Origin: an uncultured Rothia sp.
GTDB lineage: Bacteria > Actinomycetota > Actinomycetes > Actinomycetales > Micrococcaceae
DNA length: 64,000 nucleotides
Assembly (NCBI RefSeq): GCF_916715725.1
Contig: NZ_CAKAPD010000003.1
Location: forward strand, 123,770-187,769
Reading direction: 5' to 3'
A program made the position numbers and the translations under genes. The notes beneath the pieces are model-generated. The model ran no database searches. It saw only the letters and a list, made by a program, of their open reading frames with translations, and was not told where the DNA came from. This document shows, piece after piece, positions 24,238-32,563 of this stretch (positions are counted from its first letter, which is position 1; each line of letters begins with the position of its first letter).

Positions 24238-25839
24238 ATGGAAACAAACACCGCCGAACTCATCGAATACCTACGCCGTAGCCAGGCTGAAAACGGGCGA
24301 GTAGAAGTCAAAGCTGCCGCTGGCGGGTTCCCCAAGTCCGTTCTTGAAACCGTTAGCGCCTTCGCTAACGGCGACGGTGGCACCATTCTTCTTGGCCTGA
24401 CCGACCCGGCAGAAGGTCTGCAACCGGTTGAAGGTTTCAACGCACAGGCAGTCCACGACGCATCCGTTGAGGCAATCCGTTCCAAGATCACGCCTCGACC
24501 CCCGGTAGATATTCAAATTGAGGCGGCAGATGAGCAGCACCGTATCGTGCGCATCGATGTACTCCCCGGCGACCCGACACAGAAGCCCTACTACATCGAA
24601 GCACACGGCATGTATAACGGCTCCTATCAGCGTGTTGGTGAGGCCGATATTCGCCTCACCAAATACGAGATTGACCCCCTCCTAGAGAACCGCAGTCAGC
24701 CCCGCTACGACGAAGAACTTGTCAGCGAGGCAAGCTTCAAGGACCTCTCCCCCACCCTCGTCAGCGCCTACGTTGCGCGCCTCCGCGAGGAACAGCCTCG
24801 CGTTTTTGCCGCGCTTTCTGACCGTGAGGTTCTTCTGCAGGCGCGCATTCTACGCATCGATTCTGAGGGTCGAGAAGTGCCCACTCTTGGGGCGCTTCTC
24901 GCCATGGGCTCATACCCGCAGGCGTTCTTCCCGCAGCTGATGATGAGCGTCGTTGTTCTTCCCGGTGAAGAACTCGGCGAGGTCACCGAGGACGGTCGAC
25001 GTTTCCTAGACAATCACAGCTGTACCGGGCCTATCCCCTCCATGCTGGATGAAGCGATGGGCGTTTTGGTTCGCAACATGCGCAAAACATCCACGATGGA
25101 GGGCCTCAACAGCAGCGGTATCGGGCGGGTTGAGCGCTACGAGTATCCGCTGGAAGCTATCCGTGAGCTCCTGGTTAACGCCCTCATGCACCGCGACTAT
25201 TCGCCGGGTGCGCGCGGCTCGCAGGTGCAGGTTGAGCTCTATACCAACCGCCTGGTGGTGCGTAGCCCGGGCGGTATTTACGGTGCCGTGACTATCCGAG
25301 ATTTTGGTCAGCCCGGTGTTTCTTCAACCCGCAATAGCTACTTGGCGAGCATTCTGACTGACCTGCCCGACCCGGGGACGGGGCGTTTGATTGCAGAGAA
25401 TAGGGCTTCGGGTATTCCCACGGTTCTGCGCGCGTTGAAGGAGGCGGGTCTGCCTGCTCCCCAGTTTGCTGACCGTTTGCTTTACGTGCAGGTCACTCTG
25501 ATGCAGCCTCCGCAGGGTATGTCTTTCGGGGCGCAGAAACCCGCTCTTGAAGACAGAACTCAGCAAGCAACCCATCCCGAGAGCAAACATTCAGCGGACA
25601 CCGTCGAGGCGTCGGGAGCTGATTCAACGCTTGACGGCCTCAGTGAGCGCCAGGCCGGTATTGTACGCGGCCTGCGTGCACAGGGCGAGGCGGTCTCCAC
25701 CGCGTATATCCAGGAGCATTGGGGTCGGGGTGCTTCACGTACGTCCATTACGAATGACCTGCGCCGTCTTGTGGAGGCGAAGCTGATTGTTCCTACCGCT
25801 CCACCGCGTAGCAAGAACCGTAAGTATCGCGCGGCTTAG
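24238..25839 (+). CDS. AlbA_2-domain ATP-binding transcriptional regulator
   Basis: A 533-residue cytoplasmic protein. The N-terminal AlbA_2 (Schlafen AlbA-like) domain shows the pattern ESKxA as VEVKAAAGGFPKSVLETVSAFANGDGG with LLGL, near residues 22-60. A central HATPase_c_4 module follows, with YPLEAIRELLVNALMHRDYS near 305 and VRSPGGIYG near 345. The C-terminal 70 residues contain a winged helix (LSERQAGIVRGL ... SITNDLRRLVEAKLIV). Such proteins are annotated as RecG-like or ATP-binding regulators of uncertain function. GGGAG precedes the ATG. The dense operator cluster upstream suggests that it controls itself and perhaps divergent metY. Confidence 0.87.
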   Translation: METNTAELIEYLRRSQAENGRVEVKAAAGGFPKSVLETVSAFANGDGGTILLGLTDPAEGLQPVEGFNAQAVHDASVEAIRSKITPRPPVDIQIEAADEQHRIVRIDVLPGDPTQKPYYIEAHGMYNGSYQRVGEADIRLTKYEIDPLLENRSQPRYDEELVSEASFKDLSPTLVSAYVARLREEQPRVFAALSDREVLLQARILRIDSEGREVPTLGALLAMGSYPQAFFPQLMMSVVVLPGEELGEVTEDGRRFLDNHSCTGPIPSMLDEAMGVLVRNMRKTSTMEGLNSSGIGRVERYEYPLEAIRELLVNALMHRDYSPGARGSQVQVELYTNRLVVRSPGGIYGAVTIRDFGQPGVSSTRNSYLASILTDLPDPGTGRLIAENRASGIPTVLRALKEAGLPAPQFADRLLYVQVTLMQPPQGMSFGAQKPALEDRTQQATHPESKHSADTVEASGADSTLDGLSERQAGIVRGLRAQGEAVSTAYIQEHWGRGASRTSITNDLRRLVEAKLIVPTAPPRSKNRKYRAA

Positions 25840-25928
25840 AAGCGCCCGATAAAGGTACGTAAAAGGGGAGGGAAATAGAGCGGTTATTCTCTATTTCCCT
25901 CCTCTGCGGCTATTCAGCCAAGACATTC

Positions 25929-26849
25929 TTAGCCGCAAGCCCACTCAAAGACGACCTGCGAGAAATCGCGAGCGGCAAGCGCCTCCGGAGTAATCAGCCA
26001 GTTTCCAGAACCGGCGTCACCCCACATGATTTCAATCTCCTCGTCTTCGTTCTCCTCGTTCTCCGACTCAGAGACGATAGTCAGCAGGTTCACCGTGTGG
26101 CCGCTCAACTCCTCGAACTCGTCACGCGGGTCATTCTGCACGAAGTACGGGTATCCGCCCATGTGGGAGTACTCTTCATCCGATTCGAAAGGCTCCGTCA
26201 GCTCGTAGATGGCCTCACGGCGCGGCTGGTTCTTGTACGGATTCTCGTGCGCCTCGGGTAGCTTCTCATCCGGGTAGGTTTCATCCCACTTCGCACCGAA
26301 AACGTCGTAGTAGTCGTAGCCGGATGCAGTCACACCCTGCTCACGCACCTCAAAGGTCACGCCGTACTCAATCTCAAGCGGGCCGCTCTCACAGTCGAAA
26401 CCGCCGATGGGCCAGCCGCCTTCGTCCCAGTCCACGTTCGGGAACGGCGCCTCCGGGTTCGGCTCGCCCAGCGTCTCGTAGTAGATGACGCGGTGGTTCT
26501 TCTGCGAGAGCGGCTTTCCGTAGTTGTAACCCCACATGCACTCGTCATCGTTCGGGTCAATCCAGAACTGCAGCATGCCGGTCGCCGGGTAGATATCGTT
26601 TTCGGGCAGGTCAGCGCAGTTAATCTGCGCGATCATGCCCAGCGGCTCGCCCTTCTCATTGGTCGGCGCGGACTCGCCCGCGGGCAGGTACGGGCGGCCG
26701 CCAAACTTGGAGGCGGTCTGCGACAGTGGCGCATCGGGAACGAAAGGCTTCAGGGCGATAGCCTTCTTGCGAGCGCCCTCCTGATTGAGCAGGTCGATAA
26801 CGTGCTTCACCTGCTTTTCAATATCCTTGAACGGTTTGTTGTCGAGCAT
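25929..26849 (-). CDS. DUF1963 (YwqG family) protein, copy 1
   Basis: A 306-residue soluble acidic protein of the YwqG/DUF1963 family, whose function is unknown. Typical blocks are SKFGGRPYLPAGE, GMIAQINCADLPENDIYP, GMLQFWIDPNDDE and a C-terminal GDAGSGNWLITPEAL. GAGGAG precedes the ATG. The protein is a tandem duplicate of the 26891-27790 product, and the encoding DNA contains a 236-base stretch identical to it. A Glu/Asp-rich insertion (SESENEENEDEEIE) near residue 260 distinguishes this copy. YwqG-type genes are often multi-copy next to polymorphic toxin loci elsewhere, but no toxin is seen here. Confidence 0.85.
   Translation of the reverse strand: MLDNKPFKDIEKQVKHVIDLLNQEGARKKAIALKPFVPDAPLSQTASKFGGRPYLPAGESAPTNEKGEPLGMIAQINCADLPENDIYPATGMLQFWIDPNDDECMWGYNYGKPLSQKNHRVIYYETLGEPNPEAPFPNVDWDEGGWPIGGFDCESGPLEIEYGVTFEVREQGVTASGYDYYDVFGAKWDETYPDEKLPEAHENPYKNQPRREAIYELTEPFESDEEYSHMGGYPYFVQNDPRDEFEELSGHTVNLLTIVSESENEENEDEEIEIMWGDAGSGNWLITPEALAARDFSQVVFEWACG
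26487..26722 (-). repeat. 236-bp identical segment, copy 1
   Basis: The DNA matches 27428-27663 base for base as far as I can read, whereas flanking coding sequence differs markedly. This pattern indicates recent gene conversion or unequal crossing-over between the two DUF1963 genes. Confidence 0.85.
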
Positions 26850-26890
26850 CTTAGAATCTCCTCATTGATGATGTGAAAGTAGTACGGTGC

Positions 26891-27790
26891 CTAGCCGCAA
26901 GCCCATTCAAAGACGACCTGCGAGAAATCTCGGGCGGCAAGCGCCTCCGGAGTAATCAGCCAGTTCGCCGCGCCAGCGTCACCCCACATCATGTACACGC
27001 CCTCCTCGGCGTCCTCGCCCCACTCCGATTCGATGGTCAGCAGGTTCACCGTGTGGCCGCTCAACTCCTCGAACTCGTCGCGCGGATCATTCTGCACGAA
27101 CGAGGGGTAGCCGCCAATATGCGAGTAATCCCTCTCCTCCGATTCGAAGGGCTCCAGCAGGTTGTAGGAGGCGTCATCGCGTGCGTTCGGTTCCTCGGGC
27201 AGCTTCTGGTCCGGGTACATCTCGTCCCAGGCGTCAGCGAACTGGTCGTAGATTTCGTAGCCGCCATCCAGGAAGCCCTGCTCCCAGGTCTCGAAGGCGA
27301 GTGCGTACTCGACAACCTCCTCAGCGGTACCCTTGCCGTCACGGCCAAAGGGCCAGCCGTAGTCATCCCAGTTCACGGTCGGGTACGGTGCCTCGGGGTT
27401 CGGCTCACCCAGCGTTTCGTAGTAGACGACGCGGTGGTTCTTCTGCGAGAGCGGCTTTCCGTAGTTGTAACCCCACATGCACTCGTCATCGTTCGGGTCA
27501 ATCCAGAACTGCAGCATGCCGGTCGCCGGGTAGATATCGTTTTCGGGCAGGTCAGCGCAGTTAATCTGCGCGATCATGCCCAGCGGCTCGCCCTTCTCAT
27601 TGGTCGGCGCGGACTCGCCCGCGGGCAGGTACGGGCGGCCGCCAAACTTGGAGGCGGTCTGCGGCAGTGGCGCATCGGGGCGGCTCACCTTCAGGCGAAT
27701 CGCCTGCTTACGCGCGCCACGCTCGTTGAGCGCGTCAATAACGCGGCGTGCCTGCGCCAGGGTCTCTTCGGAGGGGTTATTCATCGGCAT
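26891..27790 (-). CDS. DUF1963 (YwqG family) protein, copy 2
   Basis: A 299-residue paralog of the preceding gene with the same block order; the last 18 residues are also identical to copy 1. The middle part (residues about 115-250) has diverged, including AWDEMYPDQKLPEEP versus KWDETYPDEKLPEA in copy 1. The two genes are 41 bases apart and point the same way, so they are probably one transcript. Function is unknown. Confidence 0.85.
   Translation of the reverse strand: MPMNNPSEETLAQARRVIDALNERGARKQAIRLKVSRPDAPLPQTASKFGGRPYLPAGESAPTNEKGEPLGMIAQINCADLPENDIYPATGMLQFWIDPNDDECMWGYNYGKPLSQKNHRVVYYETLGEPNPEAPYPTVNWDDYGWPFGRDGKGTAEEVVEYALAFETWEQGFLDGGYEIYDQFADAWDEMYPDQKLPEEPNARDDASYNLLEPFESEERDYSHIGGYPSFVQNDPRDEFEELSGHTVNLLTIESEWGEDAEEGVYMMWGDAGAANWLITPEALAARDFSQVVFEWACG
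27428..27663 (-). repeat. 236-bp identical segment, copy 2
   Basis: Partner of 26487-26722, offset by 941 bases. It covers the N-terminal conserved core of DUF1963. Confidence 0.85.
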
Positions 27791-27977
27791 GATGTGCTCG
27801 TTTCGTCGGTGAATTAATCGGTGTGAAAGGTTCGGTGTGGAAGGCGCGAGGCAACGGTACCGCGGCGCCTTCTACCCCCATTAGACCCTATTTCGGGCGG
27901 GCGCGCACCGGTTTCGGTCATCCGTGTAGGTCACCCGTGCATCCGGCGGGCAGAAACGCTGGTGCAAAGTGCACAGA

Positions 27978-28022
27978 AAGCCCCGCCTCCTCACCCTCAT
28001 ACGGGGTAAGAAGACGGGGCTT
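27978..28022. terminator. Terminator downstream of the iron binding-protein gene
   Basis: AAGCCCCG at 27978-27985 and CGGGGCTT at 28015-28022 pair, with further partial pairing of CCTCCTCACC and GGTAAGAAG inside. It lies just past the stop of the minus-strand gene at 28061. Confidence 0.65.
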
Positions 28023-28060
28023 CCAGCGAAAACGAATCTCTACAAGAGACCGTGAAAGGC

Positions 28061-29092
28061 TTAGAGCGCCTTCTCGATGGTCTCCAGAACGCCGAGCGCG
28101 GCAGCCGGGCCAGCGTTCAGGAAGAACATGTCGGCATCCACGCTGTGTGCGTGCTTCTCGGTGACAGCCTTGAGGGTGCTCCACAGGGCCTCCTTGATCA
28201 GCTTGGACTCGTCGCCGCCCTGCACACCGTAGAACAGGTAGTCGGCGTCAGCCTGGTCAAGCTGCTCAGCACTCAGGTCCACGGAGGTCTTCTCAACCTG
28301 TGCCGCTGCGGGGCGTGCCAGGGATGCGTCAGCGCAGATGGAGCCCACGAACGAGGACTTCGCGAAGATGCGGGTGCGGTCAGCAGAAGCGTACAGGAAG
28401 GAGAAGGTCTTCTCGGCGCCAGCCTTCTGGCCGACCGACTTTGCCTTGGTGTTGTACTCCTCCATGAGCTTCTCAGCCTTCTCGGTGGTACCCAGCGCGG
28501 CGGCAATCAGCAGGAAGTCCTGCTTCCAGTTGATGCCGGTGCCCTCAGTGACCACGGTCGGCGCGATCTTGGCGAGGGAGTCGTACAGCTCGTCCTTCTT
28601 GTTGGTGTTGTTGATGAGGATCAGGTCGGGCTTGAGGTTCGCGATGGCCTCAACGTCCGGGTCGGTGCGCTTGCCGACCTTGGCAATCTTGTCGAGCTCT
28701 GCGGACTTATCGGAGAACTTGGTCTTCAGGTAGGTGGGGACCAGGTCGGCATCACCTGCGGTTGCTGCGCCGACGGGCACGATGCCCAGGGAGAGCACGC
28801 CGTCGAGCTGACCGGTGGAGAGAATAACAACCTTGGAGGGTGCGGACTTGATGGTGGTTTCACCGCGGAAGTGCTTGACGGTGCGGGGGAATTCGCCGTC
28901 AACGGTGGTGGTGCCCATGCCGGAGGGCAGTGCGGAGGGTGCCACCTTCTTACCGGTCGCAGAAGCAGACGCGGAGGAGGAAGAGCCGGAAGTATTGGAG
29001 GAGCCGCAAGCCGCCAGGGCGAAGGCACCGAAGGAACCGAGTGCGAGTGCGCCGAAGGAGCGGCGGGTGATCTTTTTCGTCATATTTGCCAT
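28061..29092 (-). CDS. Iron-siderophore ABC transporter substrate-binding lipoprotein
   Basis: A 343-residue lipoprotein of the FepB/FhuD (periplasmic_binding TroA-like) family. Arg-Arg-Ser-Phe-Gly at residues 10-14 and the lipobox AFALAAC (Cys29) show export, possibly by Tat. Typical blocks are VKHFRGETTIKSAPSKVVIL, ANLKPDLILINN and IAPTVVTEGTG. It is divergent from two FecCD permease genes and should supply them with ferric siderophore or heme-type iron. A DtxR/IdeR-like box overlaps the start region. The start could also be the ATG three codons later. Confidence 0.9.
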   Translation of the reverse strand: MANMTKKITRRSFGALALGSFGAFALAACGSSNTSGSSSSASASATGKKVAPSALPSGMGTTTVDGEFPRTVKHFRGETTIKSAPSKVVILSTGQLDGVLSLGIVPVGAATAGDADLVPTYLKTKFSDKSAELDKIAKVGKRTDPDVEAIANLKPDLILINNTNKKDELYDSLAKIAPTVVTEGTGINWKQDFLLIAAALGTTEKAEKLMEEYNTKAKSVGQKAGAEKTFSFLYASADRTRIFAKSSFVGSICADASLARPAAAQVEKTSVDLSAEQLDQADADYLFYGVQGGDESKLIKEALWSTLKAVTEKHAHSVDADMFFLNAGPAAALGVLETIEKAL

Positions 29093-29110
29093 TTTATTAG
29101 GATAACCTCA
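29092..29110. promoter_or_regulatory. DtxR/IdeR-like iron box
   Basis: TTTTATTAGGATAACCTCA matches 14 of 19 positions of the DtxR/IdeR consensus TTAGGTTAGGCTAACCTAA, with one half (TAGGATAACCT) nearly complete. It abuts the binding-protein start and lies 97 bases before the divergent permease, so it could repress both under iron sufficiency. Confidence 0.5.
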
Positions 29111-29206
29111 TATATGCATATGCGATACTTAATACTCATCTATTGATACGTTAAGCACCTTCCGCCCGCACGGGAGCACACCGCTCCCCCACCACCTCCA
29201 AGGCAT

Positions 29207-30505
29207 ATGACCCCACAGACCACCACTTCTTCCGGACCCGCCGTCAGCGAAGGACTTGCTGTCAGCGATGCTTCCCTGGCGAAAATTCGTGCCCTCTCCG
29301 CTTCTTCGGACGCCGTATCTGGCGCTTCCTCGGGCGGTAAGGGCGGCAAGTCTATCTCGCGTCTGGCGGTTGCGCTCATTATTGGCGGCGTTCTGTTGGT
29401 GCTGCTGTGCGCGCTGTCGTTTGCGGTGGGTTCGCGCATGTTCACCCTGGACCGCTCGATTGACGGCTTCCTCCACCCGGAGGCGAACACCGTCGAATCG
29501 AAACTAATTTGGGCGAAGCGTGCCCCGCGTACCGCCGCGGCGCTGCTGGTTGGTGCCGCGTTGGCGGTGTCGGGTGTGCTCATGCAGGCGTTGAGCCGCA
29601 ACCCGCTGGCTGAGCCTGGCCTACTGGGTGTGAACTCGGGTGCTGCCGCCTCCGTGGTGGTGGGCGTGGGCGTTTTTGGGGTGTCGTCCCCGTTCGTGCA
29701 GCTCTGGCTGGCACTGGCCGGTTCGGGTCTGGCGGCGGCGCTGGTGTTCGTCATGGGCCTGGTGGATTCTAAGCCGAACCTGGATTCGACGGCGCGCCTG
29801 GTTCTTACGGGTGTGGCGGTGAATGCCTGCCTGGGCACTATCACCGGCATTATCACGATGTTTAATTCCAAGGCTTTTGATTCGCACCGTTTCTGGGTGG
29901 TGGGTTCGCTGGAGAACCGCACCTTCGAGCAGGTGCTCTCGGCGCTGCCGTTTGTGGCGCTGGGCCTGGTGCTGTCATTCATACTGATTGGTCCCCTGCG
30001 TGCCCTGGCGCTCGGTGAGGATGCGGCAGCCGGCCTGGGTGTGCCGGTGACGATGGTGCGTGGCGCGACGATCATTGCGATTATGGCGCTGTGTGGTGCG
30101 GCGACTGCGATCGCGGGCCCGATTGGTTTTGTGGGCCTGGTCGTGCCGCATGTGGTGCGTCTGCTGGTGGGCTCCGATATTGCGCGTGTTCTGCCGCTGT
30201 CGCTGGTGTACGGCCCGGTGCTAGTGCTTGCCTCCGATATTTTGGGTCGCGTTCTGGTCATGCCGAGCGAGCTTGAGGTGGGTATTGTGACCGCCTTTAT
30301 TGGCGCCCCGGTGCTGATGGTTCTGGTGCTGCATTTGAGTACCGGTGCGCGCGGTGCGAAGAAGAGCCGCATGGGCACGAAGGCGCAGGCGCACGACGAG
30401 GCGGGTCCGGCTCACGTGTCGGAGCACGGTCCGCATCATGCTCACCGCCCTGTTGTGCGCGGCTCGGCTGGTTCGGCTGGTTCATCTGGCGTATCTGGTT
30501 CGTAG
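29207..30505 (+). CDS. Iron-siderophore ABC transporter permease (FecCD family), first subunit
   Basis: A 432-residue membrane protein. A Ser/Ala/Gly-rich cytoplasmic N terminus of about 50 residues precedes the FecCD domain. Family blocks include KRAPRTAAALLVGAALAVSG, QALSRNPLAEPGLLGVNSGA and GPIGFVGLVVPHVVRLLVG. About nine spans are visible. The C-terminal tail of about 60 residues is His/Gly/Arg-rich, which might bind metal. AAGG precedes the ATG. The second permease starts 25 bases after the stop. Confidence 0.93.
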   Translation: MTPQTTTSSGPAVSEGLAVSDASLAKIRALSASSDAVSGASSGGKGGKSISRLAVALIIGGVLLVLLCALSFAVGSRMFTLDRSIDGFLHPEANTVESKLIWAKRAPRTAAALLVGAALAVSGVLMQALSRNPLAEPGLLGVNSGAAASVVVGVGVFGVSSPFVQLWLALAGSGLAAALVFVMGLVDSKPNLDSTARLVLTGVAVNACLGTITGIITMFNSKAFDSHRFWVVGSLENRTFEQVLSALPFVALGLVLSFILIGPLRALALGEDAAAGLGVPVTMVRGATIIAIMALCGAATAIAGPIGFVGLVVPHVVRLLVGSDIARVLPLSLVYGPVLVLASDILGRVLVMPSELEVGIVTAFIGAPVLMVLVLHLSTGARGAKKSRMGTKAQAHDEAGPAHVSEHGPHHAHRPVVRGSAGSAGSSGVSGS

Positions 30506-30530
30506 GTCCCGGTTCCTGAGAGGTTTTATT

Positions 30531-31568
30531 GTGAGCGTTATGTCTCGTTCTGCTACCGGGCCTGTGCGTATTCCCGGGCGTTACCGCACCCCTATTCCGC
30601 GTACCCTGCTGGTGGTGGCGGTGCTGCTGGCGGCGGCGGTCGCCTCCCTGGTGTTTGGTAGTTATCAGATGAGCCCGGATCAGGTGTTCCACCTCATCTT
30701 TAACGGCGAAGGCACGGATATTGAGCGTCAGCTGGTGCTCAATCAGCGTCTGCCGCGTATGCTTGCCGCCGTGGTGGTGGGTGCGGCTTTGGGCTTGTCG
30801 GGCGCTATTTTTCAGTCGGTGTCACGTAATGCTCTGGGTTCGCCGGATATCATCGGTTTCACGGTGGGTTCGGCGACCGGTGCCCTGTCGGTGGCGCTGA
30901 TCGGGTCGTTGAGTTCTACCGGCGTGGGTATGGGCATGGGCGCTATTATTGGCGGTTTTGCGACGGCGGCTGTGGTGATGCTTCTGGCGGGTGTGCGCGG
31001 TGGCGCGACGATGGGTCAGAAGATGGTGCTGATTGGTATTGCGGTCAGTGCAATGCTCAGTTCCGTGAACGATTACCTGATTACCCGCGGTGATTTGGAG
31101 AAGGCGGAGGCGGCGAAGACCTGGCAGCACGGTTCGCTAAATGCGCTGTCGTGGAACCAGATGTCGGTGCAGGCGGTGCTACTGCTGGTGGCTATTCCGC
31201 TGGTGCTGATGCTGACGCATCGCCTGCGCGTCTTGGAGCTCGGCGACGATTTGGCGGCGGGTTTGGGCCTGCCGGTGAAGAGGACCGTGAACATGCTGGT
31301 GGCGGCTGCCGTGCTCCTGGTGGCTGTGGCGATTTCTGTTGCGGGCCCGATTGGTTTCTTGGCGCTGGTTGCCCCGCAGATTGCGCGCCGCCTGTGGAAC
31401 ACTCCGGGCATGGCGATGTGGCATTCGGCGTTGCTGGGTTCGGTGATTTTGGTGCTGGCTGATTTTGTGTCGGCTCGTGCGTTGGCGCCGTTCCAGATTC
31501 CGGTGGGCCTGGTGACGGGTGCGTTGGGTGGCGTGTACATGTTGTGGTTGCTGTACCGTCAGCGCTAG
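30531..31568 (+). CDS. Iron-siderophore ABC transporter permease (FecCD family), second subunit
   Basis: A 345-residue FecCD permease, partner of the preceding subunit. GTG 30531 is chosen because GAGAGG lies about seven bases upstream; an ATG follows three codons later. Blocks are NQRLPRMLAAVVVGAALGLSG, QSVSRNALGSPDIIGFTVGS and GPIGFLALVAPQIARRLW. A terminator at 31595 ends the unit without an ATP-binding gene, so the ATPase must be encoded elsewhere. Confidence 0.93.
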   Translation: MSVMSRSATGPVRIPGRYRTPIPRTLLVVAVLLAAAVASLVFGSYQMSPDQVFHLIFNGEGTDIERQLVLNQRLPRMLAAVVVGAALGLSGAIFQSVSRNALGSPDIIGFTVGSATGALSVALIGSLSSTGVGMGMGAIIGGFATAAVVMLLAGVRGGATMGQKMVLIGIAVSAMLSSVNDYLITRGDLEKAEAAKTWQHGSLNALSWNQMSVQAVLLLVAIPLVLMLTHRLRVLELGDDLAAGLGLPVKRTVNMLVAAAVLLVAVAISVAGPIGFLALVAPQIARRLWNTPGMAMWHSALLGSVILVLADFVSARALAPFQIPVGLVTGALGGVYMLWLLYRQR

Positions 31569-31594
31569 TTGCGCCGTCTTATTCCGTATGAGTG

Positions 31595-31630
31595 ACCGGG
31601 TGTTCCCGACTGTGGGGGCACCCGGTTTTC
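31595..31630 (+). terminator. Terminator of the iron permease genes
   Basis: ACCGGGTG at 31595-31602 and CACCCGGT at 31619-31626 pair, and TTTCTCTGTTT follows. Confidence 0.75.
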
Positions 31631-31842
31631 TCTGTTTCACGGGGTTTCACTGGGTTTCACGGGTGGTTTCAGAATTTTTCAGAATTTTCCCAGTTTTACC
31701 CCGGGGTAGATTAAAAACTGCTTATCGTGTCAGGGGTCGCTCATAGAGTGTAGGTGTTGGAAGGGACGATCCTTCCGACCGGGCACGCCGTCTCCTGCGG
31801 TGTTGCCGCTAGGTTGATTCAGCATCTACGGAAGGAACGGTC

Positions 31843-32526
31843 ATGGACAACACCACTCACGAGAGCCAGTACGCAAACGCAGAGATTTCCTGCACCGCCG
31901 ATGAGCAGCTGTGCCGTGATGCAGAGTTCAACCTGCTGATGCAGGCGGGCACCATCGTCCGTATGGAGCGTTTCAACGTGGAGGAGCTCCGCGGCGTTCT
32001 GGAGCAGCTGGTGGCTGACGGTTCGTGCTTCCGCACCGCGCCGGCGTCTTCGACGATGGGCCGCGTGATGCGTCACCTGACTCAGGGTGCTTCCGGTTAC
32101 GAGGCGAACCTGGCTGAGCTGCGTGCGGCGGCGCAGAACGCTCTGCTGTTCGTGTTCCCCCTGGAAAAGGACCTGGAGATGTGCCTGCGCTTTGAGCGTG
32201 TGCAGGGTACCGGCCTGGCGTTGACTCGCCTGGGCGTGAGCCCGGTCAATGGTGACCTGTGGACTCAGCACTGGGCGATGCGTGCGCTGGAGTGCACCGG
32301 CGGCGTGTTCGCGGTGGAGTCCGCTCCGGGTGCCTGCAATTTTGAGCTGCGCCGCAAGGTGTTCTACGCAATGCTGTCGCTGGTTGAGCTGTCGACTTTG
32401 GGTTTGTCGGCTGAGCCGGAGGACTTCTACATGTTTGCCGATTCGGAGGCCGTGTGTAAGAAGTTCAAGCGTGAGCGTCGTGATTGCCGCCGAGCAATGC
32501 GTGCCCAGTACGACCGCGCCGCATAA
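31843..32526 (+). CDS. Hypothetical protein, unknown family
   Basis: A 227-residue soluble protein without signal peptide or membrane span. It contains seven Cys and a basic C-terminal helix (KKFKRERRDCRRAMRAQYDR). Helical segments such as NVEELRGVLEQLVADG and YEANLAELRAAAQNALL dominate. AAGGAA sits seven bases before the ATG. The gene stands alone between the iron permeases and corA. An imperfect hairpin (32534-32559) follows the stop. I do not recognise a fold or function. Confidence 0.65.
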   Translation: MDNTTHESQYANAEISCTADEQLCRDAEFNLLMQAGTIVRMERFNVEELRGVLEQLVADGSCFRTAPASSTMGRVMRHLTQGASGYEANLAELRAAAQNALLFVFPLEKDLEMCLRFERVQGTGLALTRLGVSPVNGDLWTQHWAMRALECTGGVFAVESAPGACNFELRRKVFYAMLSLVELSTLGLSAEPEDFYMFADSEAVCKKFKRERRDCRRAMRAQYDRAA

Positions 32527-32533
32527 GGTATAT

Positions 32534-32559
32534 CGTGTATGCCTTATGCGGCATACGCG
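32534..32559. terminator. Hairpin between the orphan gene and corA
   Basis: CGTGTATGCC at 32534-32543 and GGCATACGCG at 32550-32559 pair with one G-T wobble around a six-base loop. It lies between convergent stops; no clear T-run follows. Confidence 0.5.
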
Positions 32560-32563
32560 CATA

